Part shown: piece after piece, positions 17,752 to 28,885 of the stretch
Layout: each line of letters opens with the position of its first letter
Position numbering within the stretch: position 1 is the first letter of the stretch
Source: Nocardia salmonicida NBRC 13393
Lineage (GTDB): Bacteria; Actinomycetota; Actinomycetes; Mycobacteriales; Mycobacteriaceae
Assembly (NCBI RefSeq): GCF_001613085.1
Contig: NZ_BDBR01000012.1
Coordinates: 124,001 to 188,000 of the forward strand
Reading direction: 5' to 3'
DNA length: 64,000 nt
Notes under the pieces: model-generated
Told to the model about the DNA's origin: nothing
Seen by the model: the letters and a program-made list of their open reading frames with translations, nothing else
Database searches by the model: none
Made by a program: the position numbers and the translations under genes

Positions 17752-18318
17752 ATGTACGAGGCACACGCGACGGTGGTCGGGACCGTCATCACCCATCCGA
17801 TGCGGCGCGATCTCCGGAACGGCGAGCAGATGCTGACGTTCCGGATGGCGAGCAATTCGCGCCGCCTCGACGCCGAAACGGGGGAATGGACAGACAGCGG
17901 CACGCTTTATCTCACGGTCTCGTGCTGGCGCAGGCTGGTGGCAGGGGTGGATCGATCGCTGCACCGTGGCGACCCGGTCATCGCCTACGGGCAACTCCGC
18001 TCGCACGAGTACCGCGGCAAGGACGGCACCGAGCGGCGGGATCTGGAGATGCGCGCGATCGCGGTCGGGCCGGATCTGGCGCGATGCCACGCGAGTGTTG
18101 TTCGCCGGGCCGAAGGCATGCGGTCGCTGCCGCACGCGGCGGTGCGGAATATTTCCGACGCCCGCGGCGCTGCCCTATCGGAGGCCGACGACGCTGCCAC
18201 CGGGTATGCGTCGACCGAAGCCGTTGCCGTAGCCTGTACGACCGTGGCGGATGCTGTCCCCGCGCGATCGCCGGACGTGGTGTCCAGCACCAACGGTGCC
18301 GAGCAGGTCGACGCATGA
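17752..18318 (+). CDS. Single-stranded DNA-binding protein paralog (SsbB type)
   Basis: A 188-aa protein with an OB-fold SSB domain in the first ~115 residues: ATVVGTVITHPMRRDLRNGE, LTFRMASNSRRLD, LYLTVSCWRRLV, HRGDPVIAYGQLRSHEYRGK. The C-terminal tail ends in EQVDA and lacks the acidic DDDIPF-like tip that recruits partners, and the linker is Ala/Thr-rich rather than Gly-rich. It therefore resembles the second mycobacterial SSB (Rv2478c) rather than the essential housekeeping SSB. It stands directly upstream of ettA as in mycobacteria. A role in recombination, repair or stress is inferred. Confidence 0.88.
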   Translation: MYEAHATVVGTVITHPMRRDLRNGEQMLTFRMASNSRRLDAETGEWTDSGTLYLTVSCWRRLVAGVDRSLHRGDPVIAYGQLRSHEYRGKDGTERRDLEMRAIAVGPDLARCHASVVRRAEGMRSLPHAAVRNISDARGAALSEADDAATGYASTEAVAVACTTVADAVPARSPDVVSSTNGAEQVDA

Positions 18319-18387
18319 GGGTCGTTTCCGCGGCACTCGACCCTTCCGTATCCCGTCCCCGTTTCTCCCACCGATAGGCTTCCGCGT

Positions 18388-20064
<1,677 letters not shown>

Positions 20065-20080
20065 TTCGCGCGGTCCGCAT

Positions 20081-20127
20081 GACGGCCCGGTGGAACGATC
20101 TGTGAACGGTCGCTCCGCCGGGCCGTC
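20081..20127. terminator. Hairpin after ettA
   Basis: GACGGCCCGG pairs with CCGGGCCGTC (10 bp) around a 27-nt loop, 16 nt after the ettA stop. It lacks a T-tract; probably an intrinsic-type actinobacterial terminator. Confidence 0.55.
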
Positions 20128-20296
20128 GGCGTTGTGCCGATCGGAGCCCTCGGCGTTCACCCAGCATTCCGCAAGTTACCGGCGCGGCAAGCCCGAATTC
20201 CCTGAGCAGGTTCGAGTAGCCGGAGCTAGTCTCGAAAATGCGTCACCTGAGTTGCGAAATCGAAGCGAACCACAATCCATGGGAGTGGGCTAAACG

Positions 20297-23200
20297 ATGA
20301 CGGTCTCGTCGGAAATCTCCAGCGCGGCGTGGGCTGCGGGGATGCCGCAGAGTTTGCGCGGCGATCTCGGCACTCTCGAGGAGGCGTATTTCCGACACGT
20401 CGACGCCGGTGACGTGGACTTCCCGATCCCCGGAATCACCCAGATCTTTCGGCACCACATGGAATTGGCCGCCGTTCGTCGTCCCGGCAAGGCCACGGTG
20501 CGAGTGCACCACCCCGACGACGGGACCGGGATGGGCGCGGCGGTACAGGTCGTCACCGACGACATGCCCCTGCTGGTGGAGTCGATCACCGCGGCGCTGG
20601 GCCGGATGCAGGTGAGTGTCTCCGAGGTGATCCACCCGATCTTCGAGGTCACCCGCGACGAGAACGGCCATCTCACCGGCGCCGCGGCGCACGAGGTGGA
20701 CGGCCACGGCGCGACCGGGCTGACCGAATCGTGGATGCACCTGCAGCTGCACCCGTCGACGAGCAGGGCCCAGCTCGATCACATCGAACGCACCATGCCC
20801 GAGGTGATCGACGATGTCCGCCAGGTGATCGACGACACCGAAGCCATGGCCGCGGTGCAGAGCTCGCTCGCCGACGAGCTCGACCGTGCCGCCGCCGCGG
20901 GCTCCACGCCGTTCCCCGGCGTCGATGTGGCCGATTGCGCTCAGCTGCTGCGCTGGCTGGCCGCGGGCAACTTCACCCTGCTCGGTTATGCGCGCTATCA
21001 GCGCGGCGTCGAGGCAGGCCACACGGTGTCCACCTCGGTGCCCGGTGCGAGTCTCGGCGTCCTTCGCCCCGATGTCGGTACCGATTTCCAGGTGCCCATC
21101 AATGGTGAAGACCGCCCGCTGCTGCTGCTCACCCAGGGCCTGGTGCGCGCGACCGTGCACCGCTCGGTGTACCCGTACTTCGTCGGTGTCGCCGATATCG
21201 ACGCCGCGGGCGTCGAGGTGGGTGTGCACCTGTTCATCGGGGTGTTCACCGTGAGCGCGGTGCACGAGAACGTACTCGACATCCCAGTGATCAACCGCCG
21301 GGTGCGCACGGCGATCGAGGGGGCGGGGTTCGACAAGGATTCGTACTCCGGGCAGGCGATGCTCGAGGTGATCGAGTCCTTCCCGCGCACCGAACTGTTC
21401 TCCGCAGACACCGAGACCATGCGCCGCACCGCCGTCGCGGTGCTCGGCGTCGGATTGCGCAGGCAGGTCCGGCTTTTCCTGCGCAGCGACGCCTATGGCC
21501 GCTTCGTGGCCTGCATGGTGTACCTGCCGCGTGATCGCTACACCACCGCGGTGCGTCTGGAGATGCAGGAGATCCTGGTCGCCGAGCTCGGCGGTGTCGA
21601 TATCGACTACTCGGCGCGGGTGAGCGAAAGCGAGCTCGCCAGTGTGTATTTCACGGTGATGCTGCCCGGCGAAGCCACCGGCGAGGCCGCCCCCGACACC
21701 TCCGAGGACAACCGGCTGCGCCTGCAGAACCTGCTCAACGCGGCCAGCCACACCTGGGACGACCGAATCGGTGACGCGGTCGCATCCTCCACCGTGCTCG
21801 ATCCCGCTGTGGTGAAACGGTATTCGGACGCACTGCCCGAAAGCTACAAGGAGGACTTCGAGCCCGCTCGCGCGCTGGCCGACATCGGTCGCCTCGAACA
21901 GCTCACCGACGGCGGCATCGACCAGTACCTGTACCGCAGGCCCGAAGCGGAGCCCGGTTCATGGCGGTTCAGCCTCTACATCGCCGGCTCCGGCGTATCG
22001 CTGAGCCAGGTGCTCCCGGTGCTGCAGAGCCTGGGCGTCGAGGTGGTCGACGAACGGCCCTACCAGCTCGAATGCGAGGGCGGCACCGAGCGCTGGATCT
22101 ACGATTTCGGCCTACAAGCCCGTCCCGAACTGGTGCGCAACGCACTCGGCGGCGACCTCGACGCCGCACTGCTCGAAGCGCCGAGTCAGGTCGACGCCTT
22201 GCGCACCCGGTTCACCGATGCCTTCGAAGCGGTCTGGTACGACCGGGCCGAAGCCGACGGTCTCAACGAACTCGTGCTGCGTGCGGGCATGCCGTGGCGG
22301 TCGGTCGCGATCCTGCGTGCGTACGCGAAGTACCTGCAGCAGGCCGGGTTCCCGTACTCGCAGGTCAATATCGCGCGGGTGCTGCTGGCTCATCCCGAGG
22401 TCGCGCGCGATTTCGTCGACCTGTTCGCCGCCCGATTCGACCCGGAAACGGTTTCCGCCGACGCCGCCGTCGAGCTCGAGACACGGGTACGGGCCGGGAT
22501 CGACGAAGTGGTCAGCATGGACGCCGACCGCATCCTGCGCGCCATGCTCGGGCTGATCAAGGCCACGCTGCGAACCAACAACTACGTCCTCGACGCCGAA
22601 GGTCGCCCGCGTGAATACCTGGCGCTGAAGGTCGAGCCGCGCGAGATCGTCGAATTGCCCAAGCCGCGACCGCAATTCGAGATCTTCGTGTACTCGCCCC
22701 GCGTCGAGGGCGTGCACCTGCGCTTCGGCTCGGTGGCGCGTGGCGGTCTGCGCTGGTCGGACCGGCTCGAAGACTTCCGCACCGAGATTCTCGGGCTGGT
22801 CAAGGCGCAGGCGGTGAAGAACGCGGTGATCGTGCCGGTCGGCGCCAAGGGTGGTTTCGTCGTGAAGCGTCCGCCCGCTCCGGTCGGTGACCCGGCCGTC
22901 GACCGCCAGGCGAGCATCGCCGAGGGCGTGGCCTGCTACCGCACCTTCATCTCCGGGCTGCTCGATGTCACCGACAATGTCGACCTGGCCACCGGCGCGG
23001 TGCTGCCGCCCGATCGGGTGGTGCGCCGCGACGGCGACGACACCTACCTGGTGGTCGCCGCCGACAAGGGCACCGCCAGCTTCTCCGACATCGCCAACGA
23101 TGTGGCCATGCGCTACGGCTTCTGGCTCGGCGACGCCTTCGCCTCCGGCGGCTCCGCGGGCTACGACCACAAGGCGATGGGCATCACCGCCAAGGGCGCG

Positions 23201-25183
23201 TGGGAAGCGGTCAAACGCCACTTCCGTGAGATGGACATCGACACCCAGAGCCAGGAATTCACCGTTGTCGGCGTCGGCGACATGAGCGGTGACGTATTCG
23301 GCAACGGCATGCTGCTCTCTCCGCACATCCGGCTGGTCGCCGCGTTCGACCACCGGCACATCTTCCTCGACCCGACCCCCGACGCCGCGAGTTCCTTCGC
23401 CGAACGTGAGCGGCTGTTCGCGCTGCCGCGATCCTCGTGGGCCGAGTACGACCGGAGCCTGATCAGCGAGGGCGGCGGCGTCTTCGAGCGGACCGTGAAG
23501 TCGGTGCCGATCTCGCCGCAGGCGCGCACCGCGCTCGGCCTGCCCGACTCGGTGCAGACGCTCTCGCCGCCGGAGCTGGTGCGCGCGATTCTGCTCGCGC
23601 CGGTGCAGCTGCTGTGGAACGGCGGCATCGGCACCTATGTGAAGGCGAGCACCGAATCCAATGCCGAGGTGGGCGACAAGTCCAACGACGCGGTGCGGGT
23701 CAACGGAAACCAGTTGCGGGTCAAGGTGATCGGTGAGGGCGGCAACCTGGGCGCCACCGCGCTCGGCCGAATCGAGTTCTGCCGCAGCGGCGGCAAGATG
23801 AACACCGATGCCCTGGACAACTCGGCGGGCGTCGACTGCTCCGACCACGAGGTCAATATCAAGGTCCTGCTCGACGGCGTGGTCAGCGCCGGTGACCTCG
23901 CCGCCGCCGACCGCAATCCGCTGCTGGCCTCGATGACCGACGAGGTCGCCCGAATGGTGTTGCAGGACAACGTCGATCAGAACGTGCTGATCGGCATCGC
24001 ACGCACCGACGCGCCCGGGATGCTCAATGTGCACGGCCGGGTGATCGCCGACCTCGAACAGCGACGCGGCCTGGATCGGGAGCTCGAAGCGTTGCCGTCG
24101 AAGGCCGAACTGGCTCGCCGCGTCGAGGAGGGGGCCGGGCTCGCCTCACCCGAACTGGCCAACCTGCTCGCGCACGTGAAGCTCGGACTCAAGGCCGACC
24201 TGCTCGATACCGACATGCCCGACAGCACCTATTTCGCGAGCAAGCTGCCGCTGTACTTCCCGACACCGCTGCGTGAACAGTTCGGTGCGGCGATCAAGAA
24301 GCACCGGCTGCGTCGCGAGATCATCACCACGATGATCGTCAACGAGGTCGTCGACTACGGCGGCATCACCTACGCCCATCGGCTCAACGAAGAGGTCGGC
24401 GCCACCACCTCCGACACGGTGCGCGCGTTCGCCGCGGCCTCCGAGATCTTCCAGCTGCACGACGTGTGGTCGCGCATCCGCAGCGCCGACGCTCCGGCCG
24501 GGGTCTGTGACCTGCTGGAACTGGAATCCAAGCGGACGTTGGATCGGGCATCGCGCTGGCTGCTGAGCAACCGGCCACAGCCGATCGCGGTCGGCGCCGA
24601 GATCAACCGGTACCACCGCCGGGTGCAGAAGCTGGCGCCGCAGGTACCGGGGTGGTTGCGCGGGCACCACGTCACCTCGCTCACCCAGGGCTCCGCCGAG
24701 TTGATCGCCGATGGCGCACCGACCGACCTGGCCACCGAGGTGTTCGGGCTGCTCGGAATGTTCCCATTGCTCGACATCGTCGATATCGCCGATATCACCG
24801 ATCGCGACGGTGCCGAGGTGGGCGCCCTGTATTACGCGCTCAACGACCATCTCAAGATCGACTGGCTGCTCGAGGCGGTGAGCCACCTCGAACGCGGCGA
24901 CCGCTGGCATGCGCTGGCCCGGCTCGCTCTGCGCGACGACATGTACGGTTCGTTGCGCTCGCTCACCCTCGATGTGCTGTCCGCGGGTGACCCGGAGGAA
25001 ACGCCGGACGAGAAAATTGCATACTGGGAGTCGAAGAACCAGTCCCGGCTGGGCCGTGCGCGCGCGGCACTGTCGGAATTGTTCGAGTCCGGGACCCACG
25101 ACCTCGCCACACTGTCGGTTGCCGCGCGACAGGTGCGGAGCATGGTGAGCGGGGTGGGCGCCCAATCGGAGGTACCACGGTGA
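20297..25183 (+). CDS. gdh: NAD-specific glutamate dehydrogenase, large (GDH-180) class
   Basis: A 1628-aa NAD-dependent glutamate dehydrogenase of the ~180 kDa class, equivalent to Rv2476c. The N-terminal ~700 residues form the ACT-like regulatory part. The catalytic region (about 790-1290) includes RFGSVARGGLRWSDRLEDFR, VKNAVIVPVGAKGGFVVKRP, the dinucleotide-binding VVGVGDMSGDVFGNGMLLSP and KVIGEGGNLGATALGRIEFC. It converts glutamate to 2-oxoglutarate and ammonia, feeding carbon into the TCA cycle. In mycobacteria this enzyme is regulated by GarA binding. A thioesterase gene overlaps its end by 4 bp, and no terminator is visible before it. Confidence 0.96.
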   Translation: MTVSSEISSAAWAAGMPQSLRGDLGTLEEAYFRHVDAGDVDFPIPGITQIFRHHMELAAVRRPGKATVRVHHPDDGTGMGAAVQVVTDDMPLLVESITAALGRMQVSVSEVIHPIFEVTRDENGHLTGAAAHEVDGHGATGLTESWMHLQLHPSTSRAQLDHIERTMPEVIDDVRQVIDDTEAMAAVQSSLADELDRAAAAGSTPFPGVDVADCAQLLRWLAAGNFTLLGYARYQRGVEAGHTVSTSVPGASLGVLRPDVGTDFQVPINGEDRPLLLLTQGLVRATVHRSVYPYFVGVADIDAAGVEVGVHLFIGVFTVSAVHENVLDIPVINRRVRTAIEGAGFDKDSYSGQAMLEVIESFPRTELFSADTETMRRTAVAVLGVGLRRQVRLFLRSDAYGRFVACMVYLPRDRYTTAVRLEMQEILVAELGGVDIDYSARVSESELASVYFTVMLPGEATGEAAPDTSEDNRLRLQNLLNAASHTWDDRIGDAVASSTVLDPAVVKRYSDALPESYKEDFEPARALADIGRLEQLTDGGIDQYLYRRPEAEPGSWRFSLYIAGSGVSLSQVLPVLQSLGVEVVDERPYQLECEGGTERWIYDFGLQARPELVRNALGGDLDAALLEAPSQVDALRTRFTDAFEAVWYDRAEADGLNELVLRAGMPWRSVAILRAYAKYLQQAGFPYSQVNIARVLLAHPEVARDFVDLFAARFDPETVSADAAVELETRVRAGIDEVVSMDADRILRAMLGLIKATLRTNNYVLDAEGRPREYLALKVEPREIVELPKPRPQFEIFVYSPRVEGVHLRFGSVARGGLRWSDRLEDFRTEILGLVKAQAVKNAVIVPVGAKGGFVVKRPPAPVGDPAVDRQASIAEGVACYRTFISGLLDVTDNVDLATGAVLPPDRVVRRDGDDTYLVVAADKGTASFSDIANDVAMRYGFWLGDAFASGGSAGYDHKAMGITAKGAWEAVKRHFREMDIDTQSQEFTVVGVGDMSGDVFGNGMLLSPHIRLVAAFDHRHIFLDPTPDAASSFAERERLFALPRSSWAEYDRSLISEGGGVFERTVKSVPISPQARTALGLPDSVQTLSPPELVRAILLAPVQLLWNGGIGTYVKASTESNAEVGDKSNDAVRVNGNQLRVKVIGEGGNLGATALGRIEFCRSGGKMNTDALDNSAGVDCSDHEVNIKVLLDGVVSAGDLAAADRNPLLASMTDEVARMVLQDNVDQNVLIGIARTDAPGMLNVHGRVIADLEQRRGLDRELEALPSKAELARRVEEGAGLASPELANLLAHVKLGLKADLLDTDMPDSTYFASKLPLYFPTPLREQFGAAIKKHRLRREIITTMIVNEVVDYGGITYAHRLNEEVGATTSDTVRAFAAASEIFQLHDVWSRIRSADAPAGVCDLLELESKRTLDRASRWLLSNRPQPIAVGAEINRYHRRVQKLAPQVPGWLRGHHVTSLTQGSAELIADGAPTDLATEVFGLLGMFPLLDIVDIADITDRDGAEVGALYYALNDHLKIDWLLEAVSHLERGDRWHALARLALRDDMYGSLRSLTLDVLSAGDPEETPDEKIAYWESKNQSRLGRARAALSELFESGTHDLATLSVAARQVRSMVSGVGAQSEVPR

Positions 25184-25650
25184 CGAGTTCGCCGAACGGC
25201 AACATCGCCACGTCTGCACCGGATCTGGTGTTGCCGCAGCGTTTTCACGCGAAGGTCGAGATCCGCTGGTCGGATATGGATGTGTTCCAGCACGTCAACC
25301 ACGCTCGGATGGTGACCCTGCTGGAAGAGGCGCGGATTCCGTGGCTGTTCGGTGACGACAAGCCGACGGCGTCGATGGGGCGGCAGGGCTGTGTGCTGGT
25401 CGACCTGCATGTGAAGTACCGCGGGCAGTTGCGTCACGAGGACACCCCGCTCGACATCGCCATGTGGGTCAAGCAATTGCGCGCGGTCGATTTCACCGTC
25501 GGCTACGAGGTGCGTGCCAACGGCGCGGCCCCCGATTCGCCGCCCGCGGTCCTCGCGACCACCCAGCTCGCCGCGTTCGACATCGACACCCAGCGGCTGC
25601 GTAGGCTCAGCGAGTCCGAACGCGACTACCTGTCACTGTGGCGGGCCTGA
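25180..25650 (+). CDS. Acyl-CoA thioesterase, 4HBT hot-dog family
   Basis: A 156-aa hot-dog fold thioesterase. EIRWSDMDVFQHVNHARMVTLLEEARIPWL is the 4-hydroxybenzoyl-CoA thioesterase motif with the catalytic aspartate (Asp in DMDVFQHVNH). GCVLVDLHVKYRGQL and LDIAMWVKQLRAVDFTVGYE are the following strands. The GTG start overlaps the gdh TGA (GTGA), so it is translationally coupled to glutamate dehydrogenase, as in the Rv2476c-Rv2475c pair. The acyl-CoA substrate is unknown. Confidence 0.88.
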   Translation: MTSSPNGNIATSAPDLVLPQRFHAKVEIRWSDMDVFQHVNHARMVTLLEEARIPWLFGDDKPTASMGRQGCVLVDLHVKYRGQLRHEDTPLDIAMWVKQLRAVDFTVGYEVRANGAAPDSPPAVLATTQLAAFDIDTQRLRRLSESERDYLSLWRA

Positions 25651-25654
25651 TTTC

Positions 25655-26326
25655 GTGAGCTCCGAGCAGCGGGTGCTACACACGCCCGACCCGGCCGAAC
25701 GCGAGAACCTGGCCACCTTCCTCACCCGCGCCATCCGCCTCGACCCGGCCGCTGTCGTCCGGTTGCGGCGGCGGGGATCCAGCCTCGTGTCAGCCTGGGT
25801 GGCAACGGGGTTCGAGACTCTGGCGGTGCGCACGATCACCGCTGAACTCGGCGTCGACGATGTCACTGTCGGTGCGGACGCGGTCCTCGCCGGGCTGGGA
25901 ACCGGCCACCCGATAGACCTCGGTTACTCGATGGATTCCGCCTGGCGTGGCGCCCTTCCGCCCACCGACGGCTTCACTCATGTCGACGACGTTCCGGCGC
26001 GCACCCTGGTCGAGCTGGCCGAGCGCGGCGCGGATGTGGCCCGCGAACACGGCGGTCCCAAGGGGCCGCCCGCCTCCCTGCTCGACCAGTCGGTTCTCAC
26101 CGTCACCGGCCCCGAAGATATCGAGGTCCAGGTGCCGATGCGCGTCGTCTTCGCGCTCACCGCGATGGATTTCATTCCGCACGCGGGGGAGAAGACGGAG
26201 TCGCGACGGATCCAGCCCTCGGAGCTGGTTCGGGTCCGTGCTACCCGCACCTGGTTGCGGTTGGATGCTCGGTACGGGTCCGTCGCGCGACGGCTGGGTG
26301 GGGGAATACCGTTGTCGCCCAGCTGA
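25655..26326 (+). CDS. Conserved actinobacterial protein, Rv2474c-like
   Basis: A 223-aa protein of unknown function, located 4 bp after the thioesterase in the same operon; position and size match mycobacterial Rv2474c. Features seen are an N-terminal helical half (ENLATFLTRAIRLDPAAVVRLR, VSAWVATGFETLAVRTITAE) and a C-terminal half with strands and basic residues (SELVRVRATRTWLRLDARYG). There are no membrane segments and no obvious active site. The GTG at 25655 is used because it follows the thioesterase stop closely; the frame is open further upstream inside the thioesterase gene. Confidence 0.75.
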   Translation: MSSEQRVLHTPDPAERENLATFLTRAIRLDPAAVVRLRRRGSSLVSAWVATGFETLAVRTITAELGVDDVTVGADAVLAGLGTGHPIDLGYSMDSAWRGALPPTDGFTHVDDVPARTLVELAERGADVAREHGGPKGPPASLLDQSVLTVTGPEDIEVQVPMRVVFALTAMDFIPHAGEKTESRRIQPSELVRVRATRTWLRLDARYGSVARRLGGGIPLSPS

Positions 26327-26341
26327 ATGCGGCGGTCGGGG

Positions 26342-26662
26342 TCAGTGCACGCCGACCAGTCGCAGCAGGGCGGTTGTCGTGGCGGCGGCGAGCACCGTGA
26401 CGAGCAGGGGAGCGCGCCGCCAGGCTAGGACTCCGCCGACGCCGACGCCGGCGGGCAGGGCGATGCCGAGGTGGCCGGAGCCGGTCGGCAGCGTGGCTGT
26501 CGCGACCAGGGCGGCGAGCAGGATGAGGGCGCCGGTGTCCAGGAGATGGATTGTCCTGGGGGACAGTCGCAGTCGATGGCGCATCGCGGGGCCGGTCCAT
26601 CGCAGGGCGTACGTTCCCACGGCCAGCGCCAGCATGGCGGGAAGCAGGTATGGCGCGTTCAT
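26342..26662 (-). CDS. azlD: AzlD family branched-chain amino acid exporter subunit
   Basis: A 106-aa membrane protein with about four helices; AMLALAVGTYALRWTGPAM and ALILLAALVATATLP are AzlD-like. It is the small subunit of the AzlCD exporter for branched-chain amino acids and analogues. Its ATG overlaps the azlC TGA (ATGA), and the pair is transcribed away from the XRE-cupin regulator. The stop is 15 bp from the convergent Rv2474c-like gene. Confidence 0.88.
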   Translation of the reverse strand: MNAPYLLPAMLALAVGTYALRWTGPAMRHRLRLSPRTIHLLDTGALILLAALVATATLPTGSGHLGIALPAGVGVGGVLAWRRAPLLVTVLAAATTTALLRLVGVH

Positions 26663-27351
26663 GCTGTGACCGGCTCGGCGGAAGGCGTCGGCGGGCGCAG
26701 TGCGAAGACCAGCCCGCCCAAGGCGATCAACACCGGAAGTCCGGCCGGTACATAGGGCGCGACCACCACCGCCGATCCCGCACCGGCGAGTACCGGCCGC
26801 AACGTGGCTCGATCGCGCAGTGCGGGCAGGATCAACGCCAGCAGAATCACCGGGAACACCGCGTCCAGTCCGAGCGCCGACGTGTCGGGCACCAGTGAAC
26901 CCAGCGCCGCACCGAGGGTCGCCCCGAGCGGCCAGCACAGCGCGACCCCGATCCCGCACGCCCAGTACGCGGCGCGTTTGCGCTCCTGATCGCCCGGCGC
27001 GGCGGCGAAGGCCACCGACTCGTCGTTGAGGACGTGGATGCCGAGCACCCGTTTCCAGCCGCGCCCGAATACCTCCGGCGCCGACAATCCGTACGGCAGG
27101 TGCCGCGCGTTGAGCAGGAGTCCGGCCACCACCGCCGCCAGCGGACTGCCGCCGGCCGCGACGATCCCGAAGAACAGCAGCTCCGACCCGCCTGCCAGCA
27201 CCGTCACCGCCATCACGATCGGCATCCACATCGGGAACCCGGCCGCGATCGTCGACGCGCCGTAGGACACACCGAACAGGCCGACGGCAAAGCACGCCGC
27301 GGCTACGGCAGCCACGGTTCCCCGGTCGAGTGTTCGCCAGATCGAACGCAT
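26659..27351 (-). CDS. azlC: AzlC family branched-chain amino acid exporter
   Basis: A 230-aa protein with about seven transmembrane helices. AVGLFGVSYGASTIAAGFPM, SELLFFGIVAAGGSPLAAVVAGLLLNARHLPYGLSAPEVF and LGIHVLNDESVAFAAAP are the classical AzlC blocks. With AzlD it forms a secondary exporter (LIV-E/BrnFE-like). A TATAAA hexamer lies just before the ATG, so the transcript may be leaderless or start very close. The divergent XRE-cupin protein is the likely regulator. Confidence 0.92.
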   Translation of the reverse strand: MRSIWRTLDRGTVAAVAAACFAVGLFGVSYGASTIAAGFPMWMPIVMAVTVLAGGSELLFFGIVAAGGSPLAAVVAGLLLNARHLPYGLSAPEVFGRGWKRVLGIHVLNDESVAFAAAPGDQERKRAAYWACGIGVALCWPLGATLGAALGSLVPDTSALGLDAVFPVILLALILPALRDRATLRPVLAGAGSAVVVAPYVPAGLPVLIALGGLVFALRPPTPSAEPVTA

Positions 27352-27418
27352 GTTGTTTATATTGAACGCACAGGGTGGGTAAAGTCAACGCGGTATCGCC
27401 AGCCCTCAGGAGGCGTAG

Positions 27419-27988
27419 ATGGACCGGCAGGACCCTGTCGTCGGACCGCCCCAGGCGGTGATCGCCGCGGCGCTGCGCCGCGAACGCGCCCGCGCAGGCT
27501 TATCGCTGACCGAGGTCGCCAATCGGGCAGGCGTCGCGAAATCCACACTGTCCCAACTGGAATCGGGTACCGGCAATCCCAGCCTGGAAACCCTGTGGGC
27601 ATTGTGCGTCGCCCTGGAGATGCCGTTCTCCCGGCTGCTCGACCCGCCTCGATCCAACGTCCAGGTGATCCGCGCCGACGAGGGTTCGCCGGTACCGGCA
27701 GCCGACGCCGACTATCGGGTGACATTGCTCGCAGCAGGCCAGTCACACACCCGCTGCGACGTGTACCGCATCGCGGCCGAACCGGGACACACCCGGCGCT
27801 CGGAGCCGCACACTCCCGGCGTCGTGGAACACGTCGTGCTCGCGGCGGGGCACGCGATGGTCGGCCCGGCCGACGAGCCCGTGGAAATGCGCCCCGGCGA
27901 CTACATCCGCTACCTGGGTGATCTTCCACACATCTTCGAAGCCCTCGAACCGGGTACCTGGGCGACGATGGTCATCGAGAGCGCCTGA
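27419..27988 (+). CDS. XRE-cupin regulator, probably of azlCD
   Basis: A 189-aa regulator with an N-terminal Cro/C1-type helix-turn-helix (about residues 15-75: LRRERARAGLSLTEVANRAG, AKSTLSQLESGTGNPSLETL) and a C-terminal cupin (about 110-185: EPHTPGVVEHVVLAAGHAMV, PGDYIRYLGDLPHIFEALEP). XRE-cupin regulators are typical partners of AzlC exporters and may sense an amino acid. It is divergent from azlC with 67 bp between the starts. That gap contains an imperfect dyad, GTTTATATTGAAC, over the azlC -10. The ATG has AGGAGGCGTAG upstream. Confidence 0.88.
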   Translation: MDRQDPVVGPPQAVIAAALRRERARAGLSLTEVANRAGVAKSTLSQLESGTGNPSLETLWALCVALEMPFSRLLDPPRSNVQVIRADEGSPVPAADADYRVTLLAAGQSHTRCDVYRIAAEPGHTRRSEPHTPGVVEHVVLAAGHAMVGPADEPVEMRPGDYIRYLGDLPHIFEALEPGTWATMVIESA

Positions 27989-28007
27989 ACTGCTCGAGCG
28001 CGGTGTG

Positions 28008-28721
28008 TCAGGCGGCTCCTTCGCCGAGGTACTGCAACCAGATCGGGTCCAGATCGGCGGTGGTGGACAGCAGCCGCCAGTGCGGACCCTTGGGGGAGAC
28101 CAGCGGGTGGCGCAGGTGCCAGCCCAGGTCGGACAGCATCTTGTCGGCCTTGCGGTGATTGCAGGGGGCGCAGCTGGCGACGCAGTTCTCCCACGAGTGC
28201 TCGCCGCCGCGACTGCGGGGGATCACGTGGTCGATGGTCTCGGCTTTGCCGCCGCAATAGCCGCATCGGTAGTGGTCGCGATGCATGAGCGCGGCGCGGG
28301 TCATCGGCACGCGGGCGCGGTAGGGCACCCGCACGTAGGTGCGCAGGCGGATGACGGACGGAATCGCCACTTCGGAGCCCGCGGAGTGCAGGACCGGGCC
28401 TTCGGGATCGTCGTGGACGGCGTCGGCCTTGGCGCAGATCAGCAGCACGACAGCGCGACGCGCGGACAGCGCGGTGAGCGGCTCGTAGGTGGCGTTGAGG
28501 AGGAGGACCCGGCGTTTGCGCCATGCGGCGGCGTCGTGGTCTCCGGCGAGATGCAGCGGCGCGGGGATATGCGGCAGGTCGTGAAGACCGTGTGCGCCCG
28601 GATGGTGATCGGACAGGATATGCAGCGGAACAGCCCCCGAGCCACGATTGTGGACGTCGGCGGGCTGGAGTTGTCGGTGCGTTCGCGCCTCGTGTGAACG
28701 GGCGCCCGGTCGCTGCTTCAT
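28008..28721 (-). CDS. HNH endonuclease domain protein (Rv2469c-like)
   Basis: A protein of up to 237 aa. The conserved part begins at RRVLLLNATYEPLTALSARR and includes RLRTYVRVPYRARVPMTRAA, then an HNH motif with zinc-finger cysteines: YRCGYCGGKAETIDHVIPRS, GGEHSWENCVASCAPCNHRK. This is the conserved actinobacterial HNH protein found beside glbO in mycobacteria (Rv2469c). The nuclease role is inferred from HNH residues (DH...N...H). The N-terminal ~65 residues are His/Pro/Ala-rich and atypical, so the true start may be an internal GTG. Confidence 0.8.
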   Translation of the reverse strand: MKQRPGARSHEARTHRQLQPADVHNRGSGAVPLHILSDHHPGAHGLHDLPHIPAPLHLAGDHDAAAWRKRRVLLLNATYEPLTALSARRAVVLLICAKADAVHDDPEGPVLHSAGSEVAIPSVIRLRTYVRVPYRARVPMTRAALMHRDHYRCGYCGGKAETIDHVIPRSRGGEHSWENCVASCAPCNHRKADKMLSDLGWHLRHPLVSPKGPHWRLLSTTADLDPIWLQYLGEGAA

Positions 28722-28885
28722 CCTCTTGACCTCAATTTCATGATTGGCAGGATCATGTGGTATCTGGGGCCGATACTGCCCTCAGTTGACCATGGTTCCG
28801 GCGGTATTGCACGGCTATTTTTCAAACTTCCGGATGAACTGTGGTTGAAGGGCAGCGCGTTCGTGACCGTGGCGATCGGGGCACA

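Noticed and set aside
22112..24034. Long minus-strand frame inside the glutamate dehydrogenase gene
   Set aside because: High-GC codon bias opens antisense frames; the plus-strand protein matches the GDH-180 family over its full length.
26663..27388. A fused frame that would extend AzlD to 348 aa
   Set aside because: The extension is antisense-like to nothing but overlaps azlC in another frame on the same strand. AzlD proteins are ~105 aa and the ATGA overlap with azlC explains the layout.
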